Shown: positions 42,501 to 52,300 of the stretch, piece by piece | Layout: each line of letters begins with the position of its first letter | How positions within the stretch are numbered: position 1 is the first letter of the stretch | Source of the DNA: BS150m-G50 sp964517435 | Lineage (GTDB): Bacteria; CAIWAD01; BS150m-G50 | Reading direction: 5' to 3' | DNA: 64,000 bases | NCBI GenBank assembly: GCA_964517435.1 | Contig: CAZFEC010000001.1 | Location: 124,001-188,000, forward strand | Translations under genes and position numbers: made by a program | The notes under the pieces: model-generated | Databases searched by the model: none | What the model saw: only the letters and a program-made list of their open reading frames with translations | What the model was told of the DNA's origin: nothing

Positions 42501-43487
42501 CTATGCGTTGGGAAACAACTCCGCGGCCGCCTGCCGCACCCGCGCCACCGCCTGGGGTACCGCGGCGTCCAGCACCGCTCCCGCCGCTTGCGCGTGACCG
42601 CCGCCGCCCAGCGCCTTGGCCAGCGCGTGGATCGACTTGCCCAGGCTGCCGCGCAGCGACACCTTGGTCTGCGTCGCGGAGAGGGGATAGACCAGAATCG
42701 CCGCTTCCACATCGCTGATCTGCTGCAGCAGATTGACGAACCGCTCCGTATCGCCCGGACCGCTCTGACTGTCGTGATACATTTCCTCTTCGATATACAT
42801 CATGGCCAGGCGGCCGGCTGCCAGCAACTCGACGGTGTTCAAAGCGCTGCCCAGCAGCTTCAGAGCTTCCGGGCGACGGTTGTGATACACTCGTTCGCAG
42901 AGCAGGGCCGGTTCGATGCCGGTCACCATCAGCTCGGCGGCGACCTGCAGGGTGCGGGCGGTGGTACTGCTGAAGCGGAAGCCGCCGGTATCGGTGTGGA
43001 GTGCCACCCAGAGCGCGGCGGCGGTCGACTGGTCGACCGGCCAGTTGAGTTCACGCGCCAGGCGGTAGAGGATCTCACCCGTCGCCGCCGCTGTTTCATC
43101 CACAAAGAGAAGATCTCCCTCGATCTGCGATTCCAGGTGATGATCCAGGATGATCGTGGTCAGCTCCTGCCGTTGCAGGTATTCCGCCACCCGGCCCAGA
43201 CGCCGCGGTGCCGAGACATCCAGACAGAAGAAGATGTCGTAAGCGTCGTCCGCCGGGGGATCTTCCACCTGACGCAGCGACAGCCCTTCGAAAAGGAAGT
43301 CGTATCCGGGCGGCAGCGGATCGTGGTTCCAGATTTCAGCCTGAACCCCCTGCTCTGCCAGAAGTCGGGCCAGCGCCGCTTCCGAACCGAGTCCATCGCC
43401 GTCCGGCCGCAGGTGCGTGCTCAGCAGCGCCCGTCTGCCCGGCTGGATCAGTTGGCGTAAACGGGTGAGAGTATCTTTGCGCATCAT
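42501..43487 (-). CDS. DHH-family phosphoesterase (NrnA-like)
   Basis: 328 residues. Manganese-dependent phosphodiesterase of the NrnA type, which degrades very short RNAs and in relatives also 3'-phosphoadenosine 5'-phosphate. Seen: STHLRPDGDGLGS (H25, D29, D31), FFCLDVS (D90), ILDHHLES (D115-H116-H117) and the DHHA1 substrate loop GGGHAQAAGAVLD. The ATG at 43487 follows GGAG at 5 bases. Downstream of prfB by 32 bases. A c-di-AMP phosphodiesterase of the same fold cannot be excluded. Confidence 0.92.
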   Translation of the reverse strand: MMRKDTLTRLRQLIQPGRRALLSTHLRPDGDGLGSEAALARLLAEQGVQAEIWNHDPLPPGYDFLFEGLSLRQVEDPPADDAYDIFFCLDVSAPRRLGRVAEYLQRQELTTIILDHHLESQIEGDLLFVDETAAATGEILYRLARELNWPVDQSTAAALWVALHTDTGGFRFSSTTARTLQVAAELMVTGIEPALLCERVYHNRRPEALKLLGSALNTVELLAAGRLAMMYIEEEMYHDSQSGPGDTERFVNLLQQISDVEAAILVYPLSATQTKVSLRGSLGKSIHALAKALGGGGHAQAAGAVLDAAVPQAVARVRQAAAELFPNA

Positions 43488-43519
43488 GTGAACTCCGGTT
43501 TGTCGGTTGTTGAAGCAGC

Positions 43520-44618
43520 TCACTCCTCCGGGGTGGAGCCGAGCAGAAAGGACTGAATGAAGCCATCCAGGTCGCCGTCCAGCACGGCGGTGGTGTTGGA
43601 AGTCTCGTAGCCGGTGCGGTGATCCTTGATCATGTTGTAGGGGTGCAGGACGTAGGAGCGAATCTGGCTGCCCCAGGCGTTCTCCAGCTTGGTACCCTCC
43701 AGTTCAGCCTTGCGGGCCGCTTCCTCCTCCAGCTGCTGCTGGTAGAGCCTGGCGTGGAGCAGCTTCATCGCGCTCTCCTTGTTGCGATGCTGGGAGCGTT
43801 CCGATTGGCACTGGGCCACGATCCCGCTGGGCAGATGCGTAATACGAATCGCCGAATCGGTCTTGTTGACATGCTGACCGCCGGCGCCGGAGGCGCGATA
43901 GGTATCGATCCTGAGGTCGGCTGGATTGATTTCGATCGTGATCGTGTTATCCACTTCCGGGTACAGAAATACGGAAGCGAACGATGTATGACGGCGGGAA
44001 TTGGAATCGAAGGGGGAGATCCGTACCAGGCGATGCACGCCGATTTCCGAGCGCAGGTAACCGTAGGCGTGTTTACCCTCGATGCTGAGCGTCACCGATT
44101 TCAAGCCCGCGACTTCGCCCGGCACTTCATCCAGTACTTTAACCTGGAAGCGGTTGTTTTCAGCCCAGGCTTTGTACATCCGAAACAGGATCGTCACCCA
44201 ATCCATCGCCTCGGTCCCGCCGGCGCCGGAGTTGATACTCAGGATGGCGCTGCGCCAGTCGTCCGGCTGGTCCATCATGCTCTCGAACTCAAGCAGCGAC
44301 AGATCGTGATTGACCTGTTGCAGCATTTTCAGAACCTCGGGGTAGTCGCTGTCTCCTTCTTCCAGCACCTGGAAGAATTCCGCCGTTTCCTCGAACTGCG
44401 CGGCGATGTCCTGAAAACGTTTCACACCCTCGCGCAGGTCCGACAGCTGTTTGAGCAACGCCCGGGCATGCTCCGGGTCTTCCCAGAGCCCTTCCGCCGC
44501 GGTACGCTCCTCCAACTCGGCTATTTCGCGTTCCCGGCCGGCGATGTCAAAGATGCCCCCGCAGCTTCTCCAGCATGGCGGCGGCGTTTTCCAACGTGCG
44601 TTTGGTTTCTATATCCAT
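43520..44618 (-). CDS. prfB: Peptide chain release factor 2, with programmed +1 frameshift
   Basis: 365 residues once the frameshift is made, the same as the Escherichia coli factor. Recognises UGA and UAA and triggers peptide release. The ATG at 44618 opens a frame of 23 codons ending CTT TGA; reading must slip one base to CTT-T-GAC to continue as DIAGREREIAEL. The recognition motif SPF is at 201-203 and the catalytic GGQ at 246-248; the GGQHVNKTDSAIRITH stretch is typical. It heads prfB-nrnA-radical SAM after the SpoIID gene. A call that starts at 44515 would miss the first 34 residues. Confidence 0.97.
44546..44552 (-). promoter_or_regulatory. prfB autoregulatory frameshift site
   Basis: Minus strand CTTTGAC, preceded by GCGGGGGCAT, a G-rich internal Shine-Dalgarno-like stretch just upstream. 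The in-frame TGA is read slowly when release factor 2 is scarce, which lets the ribosome slip +1: the classical autoregulation of this gene. Confidence 0.95.
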
Positions 44619-44702
44619 TCAGCGTAGCCTTTCGGTAAAACAGCCGTGCGCGGAAGCGAGTCGAGCCCGGGATGCGACTCCCGGGCGGTCAAACCGGATG
44701 CG

Positions 44703-46307
44703 TCAGCTGTAGATTTTCTTGATGATGGTACCGGTGTAATAATGGGCGAGGATATCCTGGTACTTCATCCCCTTGTCCACCGCCAGGGTACCGGCACCGG
44801 TTTCACACATACCAACCCCGTGTCCGCAGCCGGCACCGTGAAAGATGAAGTTGAGCGGTTCGTTGAGATCGGTGTATTCCACTTCTACATGGAAGCAGCT
44901 GGAGAGCAGTTCGGAGCTGCTCAATGTCTGGCGGATCCGCCGTTCGCCCTTGATCAGCACATTATCGCGACTGCCGATGATTTCCATTTCCAGGATGCGG
45001 CCGCTGACACCGCGCCGGATCGGGATGATTTCGTAGAGGGTCCCGATATCGACACCGGTGTTACGGGTAATCACATCCTCGATCTCGCGCCGCTGGTAGG
45101 ACTCGCGCCAGCGGTAATAGCGGCGGGATTGTTCGTAGACCTGCTGGCTCAGGCGCTCTGTGACGTGGCAGTAGGTGTTCGGTTCGCTGTTGATCCAGTC
45201 ACGGATGTTGGTCTCCCGGGAGAGATCCACTTTGTCGCGCCGCCGGGCCCGGTCGCTTTTGTCTCTGAACCCGGTGAGATATTTCAACGCGGGAATATCG
45301 AAGATGTGTTTCCCATCTTCCAGATGTCCGCCGCAGACCGGCGAATACCAGGTCGAGGCGACCTTGTCGTCGAACAGCACCACCCGGCCCCGCGTCATGC
45401 TGACCGCCTTGCGCTGCTGATCGTGCACCTCGCCGACACCCCGGTACATCTGGCAGTGATCGAAGGCGCAGAAGTCATAGTCGTCGTTGGGATGCTGATG
45501 CCCCAGCTTGGCCAGACCAAGACTGCGGACGGCGATCGCCTTGGCTTTAAGCGCCTCACGCGGATAGTCGGAATCCTGTTCCGACGCCACCACCGCCAGG
45601 ACGTAGTCTTCCATGTCGACTTCGTTGACCGCCAGCATCAGGCCGCCGTTTTCCAGGCGGAATTCTATGCCCCCGCCGAAAACAAGGTCTTCCTTCTCCG
45701 AGCGCTGGTTGCCTGGATGAATCCTGGCTTTCAACATGATCAGTCGCGACTCCGGAGTTTCCGGGATCAAACGGCAGATATCGTCTACCATCGTGTGTTT
45801 GTCGTATTCCAGATCGAAGATCTCGAAACGACCGCCCGCCTCTTTCACGCGCCGGCGGATGAGGGTGGGTTCGTACCGGCTGAGTTCCTCCAGCTGCGCC
45901 CGCGCTTCCGCTTCGGTATCGTAGCTGCCGAGGTTTACCTGGAAACGGCGGTTATCATGCGTGAAGCTGCCCAGCTCCAACTGCACACCGACAGTGCTGA
46001 CATCTACTTCATGACCGTCCGCCTCCAGCTGCTCCAGCAACTCCTCCGCTTCCGCTTCCGATTCGTACCGGCCCAGGTTGAGGCTGAAAGCGAACCTGGC
46101 GCTGTTGCTCTCCTGGCGCTGCACCCGCCAGATGCGGTTCTGGGTGATACGCTGGATCTTGCTCTTGCAGCCGGGTGTCTCCAGGCGGTAACCGCCATTG
46201 ACTTTGAAGGTGATTTTCTCCTCGCCGGCTGCGATCGCCGTTCTGAATACGGGTGCCGCGGGTTTATTGCGGCTGGGTTTGGCGGTCGCTTTCTTCTTTG
46301 TGGCCAT
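44703..46307 (-). CDS. SpoIID/LytB-domain protein with SPOR-like repeats
   Basis: 534 residues. A lysine- and alanine-rich N-terminus without clear signal peptide, then two SPOR-like repeats (FAFSLNLGRYESEAEAEELLEQL and RFQVNLGSYDTEAEARAQLEEL, about residues 80-160), then a SpoIID/LytB domain: MEDYVLAVVASEQ with the catalytic glutamate, LKAKAIAVRSLGL, YSPVCGGHLED and GAGCGHGVGMCETGA. SpoIID proteins are lytic transglycosylases on denuded glycan, the glycan SPOR domains bind (family knowledge), so the fusion makes functional sense. GGAG lies 5 bases before the ATG at 46307. This is not evidence for sporulation. Confidence 0.86.
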   Translation of the reverse strand: MATKKKATAKPSRNKPAAPVFRTAIAAGEEKITFKVNGGYRLETPGCKSKIQRITQNRIWRVQRQESNSARFAFSLNLGRYESEAEAEELLEQLEADGHEVDVSTVGVQLELGSFTHDNRRFQVNLGSYDTEAEARAQLEELSRYEPTLIRRRVKEAGGRFEIFDLEYDKHTMVDDICRLIPETPESRLIMLKARIHPGNQRSEKEDLVFGGGIEFRLENGGLMLAVNEVDMEDYVLAVVASEQDSDYPREALKAKAIAVRSLGLAKLGHQHPNDDYDFCAFDHCQMYRGVGEVHDQQRKAVSMTRGRVVLFDDKVASTWYSPVCGGHLEDGKHIFDIPALKYLTGFRDKSDRARRRDKVDLSRETNIRDWINSEPNTYCHVTERLSQQVYEQSRRYYRWRESYQRREIEDVITRNTGVDIGTLYEIIPIRRGVSGRILEMEIIGSRDNVLIKGERRIRQTLSSSELLSSCFHVEVEYTDLNEPLNFIFHGAGCGHGVGMCETGAGTLAVDKGMKYQDILAHYYTGTIIKKIYS

Positions 46308-46604
46308 GTCAGCTCCATTCATCCAGTCTCAGCATGGTTTGAAGATCAAAAATAATAATATGATAAAAGGCGAAAGTCAAGGGGGTGGCAGAGACGTCTC
46401 AGAGAGACGTAAATCATATTATATTCTCATAAATTATTAGCGATCTTCCCTATGATAATAATACTTCTATTTAGTCCGGAGAACAGTTGGAAATGCCCTG
46501 TAAAAAGGCCTCTGAAAACCGTTGCGTAAACGGTTCTCAGAGGCCTCTGTAGCAATGCCAGGGAAGCAGGTATCAGGGACTGATTGCTCCCTTAACCTCG
46601 TTTC
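46308..46604. other. Intergenic region with amylase terminator
   Basis: About 300 AT-rich bases between the amylase end and the SpoIID start. It holds the terminator at 46502-46545 and, nearer 46310-46450, A/T-rich sequence (AATAATAATATGATAA) that may carry the SpoIID-prfB promoter. No gene seen. Confidence 0.5.
46502..46545 (-). terminator. Rho-independent terminator of the amylase gene
   Basis: GGCCTCTGA (46507-46515) pairs with TCAGAGGCC (46537-46545), extended inside by AACCGTT/AACGGTT; on the minus strand the stem is followed by TTTTTA. Lies 60 bases after the amylase stop. Confidence 0.92.
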
Positions 46605-49600
46605 CTATTTCACCAACATCATCTTCCTGGTACTGGTGTATTCGCCAGCTGTCAAACGATAGAAGTACAATCCCGCGGCATAACCGTCCGCCCGCCAGAC
46701 CAGCTGATGCGCACCGGCGGTCAGCACCTGGTCGACCGGCCTGGCCACCTGTTGCCCCAGCAGGTTGTAGATGGTCAGCTCCACCGGCGCCGTACGCGGC
46801 AGTTCGAAACTGATCGTCGTCGAGGGGTTGAAGGGATTGGGATAAGCCGGGTGCAACTGGAAAGTGCCTGCCACGGCAGGCGGTTGAACGGCTTCCACCA
46901 GAATCGTATCGGCGATGACACAGACGCGCGATTGCCAGGTGCCGAACTCGAGCGGCAGCGCGGCCAGGTCACTGCCCTGGATCTCCCACCACTGCTGGTT
47001 GTAGAGGTCGTTCAGGTAGTAGGTGCTGTCCGGATCGTAGCCCCAGTTGATACAGGGGATCTGGAATTCAACCGTCTTGGTGCTGTTCTCGAGGTTGTGG
47101 AAGGCCAGCACGGTGCTGGCGGTGTTGCGGCGGTAGTAGGAATAGGTGTGCGCCATGTCGTCGTTGTTCAAGCGTCCGAAATTCATCGAACGCAGGGAAC
47201 TGTACTCGTTCCGGGCCGCGAGCAGGCGCTCATACCAGGGGGAGAGATTCTGCGGATCGCTCCAGTTGATCTGATTGCGCGGCGTCAGTTCCCCAACCTC
47301 CTGGCCGGCGTAAATCATCGGCAGACCGGGAATGGTCAAAAGGATTGCAGCCACCTGTTTGGTCTGCGCCACCGAGTGATTGGCCAGATAGCGGGATTCG
47401 TCGTGGTTCTCCATGAAACGGAACGGCCAGGCGTAGTCGGGATACCAGACGCCCCAGTTGGTGATCAGCGTGTTCAGCCCCTCCACATCCGGCACGCCGT
47501 TGTAGAGATTGATGAATCCGCCATTGCCTTCGTGGTGCAGCGACCAGTCGTAGGCGGAATCGAAGCGATCGTTATAGTAGGTGAAGTCGTTCCCGTTGGC
47601 TTCGGCCAGCATCAGGATATCGGGGAACTGCCGTTTCAGGTATTCACGATACTCGACCCAGAACCAGAAATTGCGGCTCTGCGGCCCCCAGGCGACGTCG
47701 TAGCGGAAGCCGTCCACGTTGTGGTCGTCGAGCCAGAAGAGCGCCATCTCCGCCAGCGTCCAGTTTGTCTCCGGGTTGCTGACATTGATGTTGGGCAGCG
47801 ACACCCAGTCGTAGTAATAGGTATAGTCGCCGTTGGCGTCGCGGTCGTAATAGTCCCAGTAGTGGGAGTACTCGCCGAACTGGAAGCAATCCTGCATCCA
47901 GGGGTGGCCGATACCGGTGTGGTTGATCACCATGTCGAGAATGATGCGCATATCGAGATCGTGGACGGCGGTCACCAGCGCGTCGAAGTCCTCCATGCTG
48001 CCGTAGTCGGCTTCGATCGCGTAGTAATCGGTGATCTCATAGCCGTGGTGCGAGGGGCCTTCGAAGATCGGCATCAGCCAGACGGTGTTGACGCCGAGGT
48101 CGGCGATGTACTGGAGGTTGGCGGTGATACCCGGCAGGTCGCCCGAGGCGGAGAAGGAGCGGGGATAGATCTCGTAGACGATGGCGTCGCCGATCCAGGC
48201 GGGCGCCATGGTGACGGCGGTCGGTATTACCTCGCCGTCGTCGACCGTGAAGAAGGTGCGCGCCCAACCGCTGTTCTGCTGCCCGTCGGTGACTGTCAGT
48301 TTGAAGTAATACTCGCCGTTGGTCGCCGGGATCGACGCCAGGGTCGCTTCCTGTTGATCGGCGCTCTGGATCTCGACCGGCTCCGGATTGCCCGGCTCCG
48401 CTTCCCAGAGCCAGGCCGTGATATCTTCGTCGACATCGGTGGTACCGGCTCCCGACAGGTGGATGACCTCATCCAGGACGCTCGCCGCCGCCAAAGGCAC
48501 CGGAGCGTGTTCGATAAATAGATTGTAGCTGATCTGTGCGGAATAACCGGGATAACCCTCCCCGTCGTATGCCTTGGCTTGTATCACGTTGAGACCGTCC
48601 TGCAGGGTGATCTCAACCTGGAAGGTGTCATTGACCGCGTCGGTCAGCACCGAATCGGCGTTGATGTAGATGATGACCGGATTCAAGGCGGAAGCGGACA
48701 CGGTGCCGACGATCTCCTGCTCGGGAACGATGGTGGGAGCGCCCTGCGTCAGGATCCGCAGCCGCGGTCCCGGGCTGGCGACGCCCTCGCCGATCTCCTC
48801 CGGCAACACGGCGCGGAAGCCCCGGCCGTCGGCGTCCAGCGTGGCGGTACGGCCTTCAAACCAGTTGGTCAGCAGGCGCCGCTGCAGGAATTCGGAATCG
48901 GCGCAAAGCAGGTCGTAGACATCCGGATCCCAGGGATATTCGATACCGCCCTGGTTCTCCCCTACTTCAAAGGCGTGCCCCTGCACCGGCGCCACCCCGC
49001 TCAGATAGCTGTAGAGGCTGAAGTACCATTCCCAGCTGTAGCTGCCCATCACGCTCTCCAGGTCGTCGACCGCGAGGCTGAACTGGTAGCTGTCGCCGTT
49101 GCAGGTAACTTCGATCGGCACCAGCTCCTCCAGCGGATCGCGCGAGATGTAGAGCCGGTTGTGGAAGTCAGGCTCGTACTGCGGCGCGGCGGGATCGCAC
49201 AGCGTGGCGAATACGCCGTTACCGACCCAGTCGCGGCTGTCCAGCTCCAGCGACACCGGTTGCCCGGCGGCCAGCGCCTGCAGTGAGGGTGAGATTTGCA
49301 GGCAGAGCCGGCTGTAGTCGTTGCGCAGCGCCAACTCGGCGGTGAAGTTGATCGAGTCGCCGCCGGCGGCCGCAGTCAGGGTGAGCGCTTCGAGATCGGC
49401 GTAGTCGCCCGGCGGTGCCGGGTAGTCGTATTGCTCGTCATTGACCGCATCCAGAAGCAGCAGGCCGTCGTCCGGATCGTGCACGGCAAAGGGGAAGTAG
49501 CTGGTAGTGCTGTGGGCGGCGCTGTCCTCAACCGCGATGGTCAATTGATAACGGTCGAAAGCGGTCAGCTCGACCGCGCAGGTGAGCAATTCCTCCTCCG

Positions 49601-50834
49601 CGTCGTAGTCATAGGGAATACTCACCGCGTCCAGTTCCACCTCGATCTCGGTCAGGGGGTGGTCGTAGTCGTTGGCGGTCAGGGTGATGCTGAAGTCGAG
49701 GGTCTGCGGCGCGTCGAAAACCGTTCCGGGATGGTGCGAGGGATCGCGCAGGATCGGCAGCTGCGAAGCGGTGACTACTACCTGGGAGTTGTTGTTGTCC
49801 GATTCGTTGATCATCGGATTGTCCGGGTCCCAGGTCCACTCGCTGCCGTTGACTACGAACTTGTAATCGTAGACCCCCTCCAGCAGCACCCAGTCGCGCC
49901 ACCAGCATCCATTCGCGTCCGGCCCTTCCAGCGGGTAGCCGGTCATCGACCAGCCGTTGAATTCGCTGGCGAGGTAGACCGCCGTGATCTGGGTCCCCAG
50001 CCCGGCGTAATGAATCGAGCGGGGATCGAAACAGAAGCGCTGGAGTACCTCCCGGTAGTCGGGCGCTTCGCCGATGGCGATGTTCCAGTTCAGACCGTCG
50101 TTCGTATCCCAGATCGTACCGTCGGTAATTACAAAGTGGATATGGTGGATGGTATCGATCGGCGTGATGGTGATCTGGTAGATGCCGTCCACCTCCTCCA
50201 TCGGCGACTGAACGGCGTGACCGTCCCCCCAGTCGACGGTACCGGGAGGCCACATCTCTTCGGGCGGAGTGAACCAGTTGCCGTGACCGAATTCGTTCAC
50301 ACCCCAGTGCAGCAGCACCTGGGTGGGCTCGTTGGGCAATTCGCCCGGCACCGGATTGTAGAAGATGGTCAAAGGCTGGCCGGTTTCCGGTTCTTCCGGC
50401 GTCCACCAGCTGACGATCTCATCCGAGATAAACTCCAGATGCCAGTCCTGCTCGTCGTTGTTGTCCCAGTTGTCGCCGTCAGTGAAGACGAAGGCGATCC
50501 ATTCGATCTCCGGAGTCGGCTCCACCAGCAGGCTGAAGATCCCCTCTCCTTCCGGCGCCATCGGGCTCTGTACGGCCGGACCGGAGCCGTGCAGTTCGGT
50601 GCCGGGAGGCCACATTTCCTCCGGCGGTGTCGACCAGGAACCGTTGGCGGGATCGTAGATCCCCCAGTGCATCCTGACCTCGTCAGCGTCATCCGGCAAG
50701 GTGCCGGCGACGGCGTCGTAGAAGATCTCCACCGGCTGCCCCATCAGCGGCGTGGGCGGCTCCCACCAGCAGGATTGTGCCTGCAGGTTCAATGTCAGGC
50801 TGAATAGCGAACAGAGGACTATAAGTCTGCGCAT
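46605..50834 (-). CDS. Secreted GH13 alpha-amylase-family enzyme with starch-binding modules and sorting domain
   Basis: 1409 residues. Signal peptide (RRLIVLCSLFSLTLNLQAQ, residues 2-20). Two similar modules follow (CWWEPPTPLMGQPVEIFYD and SWWTPEEPETGQPLTIFYN, each with HWG, TPPEEMWPPGT and a WD-x-ND motif), probably CBM25/26-like starch binders; then a CBM48-like module (SEFNGWSMTGYPLEG) near residue 290, a mid-region of beta modules including a PKD-like one near residue 800, and a GH13 barrel from about 875 to 1310 with DMVINH (964), GFRYDVAWG (1040, nucleophile D), MLAEAN (1071, acid E) and ENHDES (1140). Residues 1325-1409 (YPNPFNPSTTISFEL onward) form a type IX-secretion-like sorting domain. 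AAGGAG precedes the start at 50834. Confidence 0.9.
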   Translation of the reverse strand: MRRLIVLCSLFSLTLNLQAQSCWWEPPTPLMGQPVEIFYDAVAGTLPDDADEVRMHWGIYDPANGSWSTPPEEMWPPGTELHGSGPAVQSPMAPEGEGIFSLLVEPTPEIEWIAFVFTDGDNWDNNDEQDWHLEFISDEIVSWWTPEEPETGQPLTIFYNPVPGELPNEPTQVLLHWGVNEFGHGNWFTPPEEMWPPGTVDWGDGHAVQSPMEEVDGIYQITITPIDTIHHIHFVITDGTIWDTNDGLNWNIAIGEAPDYREVLQRFCFDPRSIHYAGLGTQITAVYLASEFNGWSMTGYPLEGPDANGCWWRDWVLLEGVYDYKFVVNGSEWTWDPDNPMINESDNNNSQVVVTASQLPILRDPSHHPGTVFDAPQTLDFSITLTANDYDHPLTEIEVELDAVSIPYDYDAEEELLTCAVELTAFDRYQLTIAVEDSAAHSTTSYFPFAVHDPDDGLLLLDAVNDEQYDYPAPPGDYADLEALTLTAAAGGDSINFTAELALRNDYSRLCLQISPSLQALAAGQPVSLELDSRDWVGNGVFATLCDPAAPQYEPDFHNRLYISRDPLEELVPIEVTCNGDSYQFSLAVDDLESVMGSYSWEWYFSLYSYLSGVAPVQGHAFEVGENQGGIEYPWDPDVYDLLCADSEFLQRRLLTNWFEGRTATLDADGRGFRAVLPEEIGEGVASPGPRLRILTQGAPTIVPEQEIVGTVSASALNPVIIYINADSVLTDAVNDTFQVEITLQDGLNVIQAKAYDGEGYPGYSAQISYNLFIEHAPVPLAAASVLDEVIHLSGAGTTDVDEDITAWLWEAEPGNPEPVEIQSADQQEATLASIPATNGEYYFKLTVTDGQQNSGWARTFFTVDDGEVIPTAVTMAPAWIGDAIVYEIYPRSFSASGDLPGITANLQYIADLGVNTVWLMPIFEGPSHHGYEITDYYAIEADYGSMEDFDALVTAVHDLDMRIILDMVINHTGIGHPWMQDCFQFGEYSHYWDYYDRDANGDYTYYYDWVSLPNINVSNPETNWTLAEMALFWLDDHNVDGFRYDVAWGPQSRNFWFWVEYREYLKRQFPDILMLAEANGNDFTYYNDRFDSAYDWSLHHEGNGGFINLYNGVPDVEGLNTLITNWGVWYPDYAWPFRFMENHDESRYLANHSVAQTKQVAAILLTIPGLPMIYAGQEVGELTPRNQINWSDPQNLSPWYERLLAARNEYSSLRSMNFGRLNNDDMAHTYSYYRRNTASTVLAFHNLENSTKTVEFQIPCINWGYDPDSTYYLNDLYNQQWWEIQGSDLAALPLEFGTWQSRVCVIADTILVEAVQPPAVAGTFQLHPAYPNPFNPSTTISFELPRTAPVELTIYNLLGQQVARPVDQVLTAGAHQLVWRADGYAAGLYFYRLTAGEYTSTRKMMLVK

Positions 50835-50901
50835 GAAAACTCCTTCTCGCGACTGGTTGACAATCCTGGCAACCGTCAACCGGTAAACAGACGCCGGTAT
50901 G

Positions 50902-52275
50902 TTATGCTGTTACCGCCGCCAGTTCTTCCAACAAATAGACAAGGCTTTCACTGCCCTGTTTAAAGACATCCAGGTTGAAATTCTCGTTGGGACTGTGGAT
51001 GCGGCTGTCCGGCAAGCCAAAGCCGATCAGCAGCGGGGTCACCCCCAGCTGGTGCTGGATATCCGCCACGATCGGAATCGAGCCCCCTTCCCGCACCAGC
51101 TGCGGCGGTCGGCCGAACGCCCGTTCCAGGGCACGGGAAGCGGCTTGAATCGCGGGACTGCGCCAGGGAGTCAGCACCGGCCGGCCCCCGGCGAAACGGT
51201 TGACCTCCAGCTGCACCCCGACCGCCACCTGCTCCCGCAGGAAAGCTTCCGCCAGCTCGACGATGCGGTCCGGATCCTGGTGCGGCACCAGACGGAAACT
51301 GACCTTGAACATCGCCCGTGCCGGCAGCACCGTCTTGGCACCCTCGCCGGTGAAACCACCCAGGATGCCGTTGATTTCACAGGTGGGACGGGCGCCGGCA
51401 CGCTCCAGCGGAGTATACTCCGGGTCGCCCCACAGTGCCGCCACGCCCAGGTCGCGGCTGTACTCCTCCGCGCTGAACGGTTGCCGCGCCAGCTGTTTCC
51501 GCTCCGCCGCCTCGAGCGGTACTACTTCGTCGTAGAAACCGGGGATGGCCACCCGCCCCTCCGCGTCATGCAGCAGCGAGATCAGGCGGGCCGCTTCCTG
51601 CAGCGGATTCAAGACCGTACCCCCGAAGATACCGGAGTGCAGGTCACGGTTGGGGCCGGTCAGGTTCACCTCCAGATAGGTCAGGCCGCGCAGTCCGTAG
51701 GTGATCGCCGGTTGCTCCGGTGCGATCATATTGGAGTCGGAGACGACCAGCAGATCCGCCTGCAGTCGCTCCGCTTCCCGGCTCACCAGCGCCGGCAGGT
51801 TGACTGAGGCGATCTCCTCCTCCCCTTCGATCAGGAACCTGACATTGACCGGTAACCTTTTCTTAACGGTCAGCCAGGCGCGCACCGCCCGGATGTGCAT
51901 GTAGATCTGACCTTTGTTGTCGCTGGCGCCCCTGGCCACCAGGCGGTTGTCGACGACCTGCGGATCAAAGGGAGCGGCATCCCACAGCTCCAGCGGATCC
52001 ACCGGTTGCACGTCATAGTGTCCATAGATCAACAACGTCGGCGCGTCCGGGGCGTGCAGCCAGTCGGCATAGACCGCCGGATGACCGCCGGTCGGCAGGA
52101 TTTCGACGTTTTCCAGTCCACTCTCGGTTAGAACGGCGGCGAGGAAATCGGCGCATTTCTGCATCTCCGCCGCCTTTTCCGGCATAGTCGAGATCGTCTC
52201 CAGCCGGATGAAATCCTGCAGCTGGGCCAGTGCGGCGGGGTAGCTCGCTTGTAGTTCCTTCAGGATAGCCTGCAT
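50902..52275 (-). CDS. M20-family dipeptidase/peptidase
   Basis: 457 residues, metallopeptidase. Seen: LLIYGHYDVQPVDP with the first zinc histidine and catalytic D, LVARGASDNKGQIYMHI, FLIEGEEEIAS with the catalytic glutamate pair, RGLTYLEVNLTGPNRDLHSGIFGG of the lid domain, and REGGSIPIVADI near the end. Cytoplasmic carnosinase/CPG2-like enzyme; substrate unknown. AGGAAG lies before the ATG at 52275. It follows the beta-helix lipoprotein gene by 25 bases and precedes the amylase. Confidence 0.92.
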   Translation of the reverse strand: MQAILKELQASYPAALAQLQDFIRLETISTMPEKAAEMQKCADFLAAVLTESGLENVEILPTGGHPAVYADWLHAPDAPTLLIYGHYDVQPVDPLELWDAAPFDPQVVDNRLVARGASDNKGQIYMHIRAVRAWLTVKKRLPVNVRFLIEGEEEIASVNLPALVSREAERLQADLLVVSDSNMIAPEQPAITYGLRGLTYLEVNLTGPNRDLHSGIFGGTVLNPLQEAARLISLLHDAEGRVAIPGFYDEVVPLEAAERKQLARQPFSAEEYSRDLGVAALWGDPEYTPLERAGARPTCEINGILGGFTGEGAKTVLPARAMFKVSFRLVPHQDPDRIVELAEAFLREQVAVGVQLEVNRFAGGRPVLTPWRSPAIQAASRALERAFGRPPQLVREGGSIPIVADIQHQLGVTPLLIGFGLPDSRIHSPNENFNLDVFKQGSESLVYLLEELAAVTA

Positions 52276-52300
52276 TCTTCCTCTCCAGCCTGGCCGGACG

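Noticed and set aside
44703..46307. SpoIID as evidence for endospore formation
   Set aside because: The domain is widespread in non-sporulating bacteria and no other sporulation gene is present.
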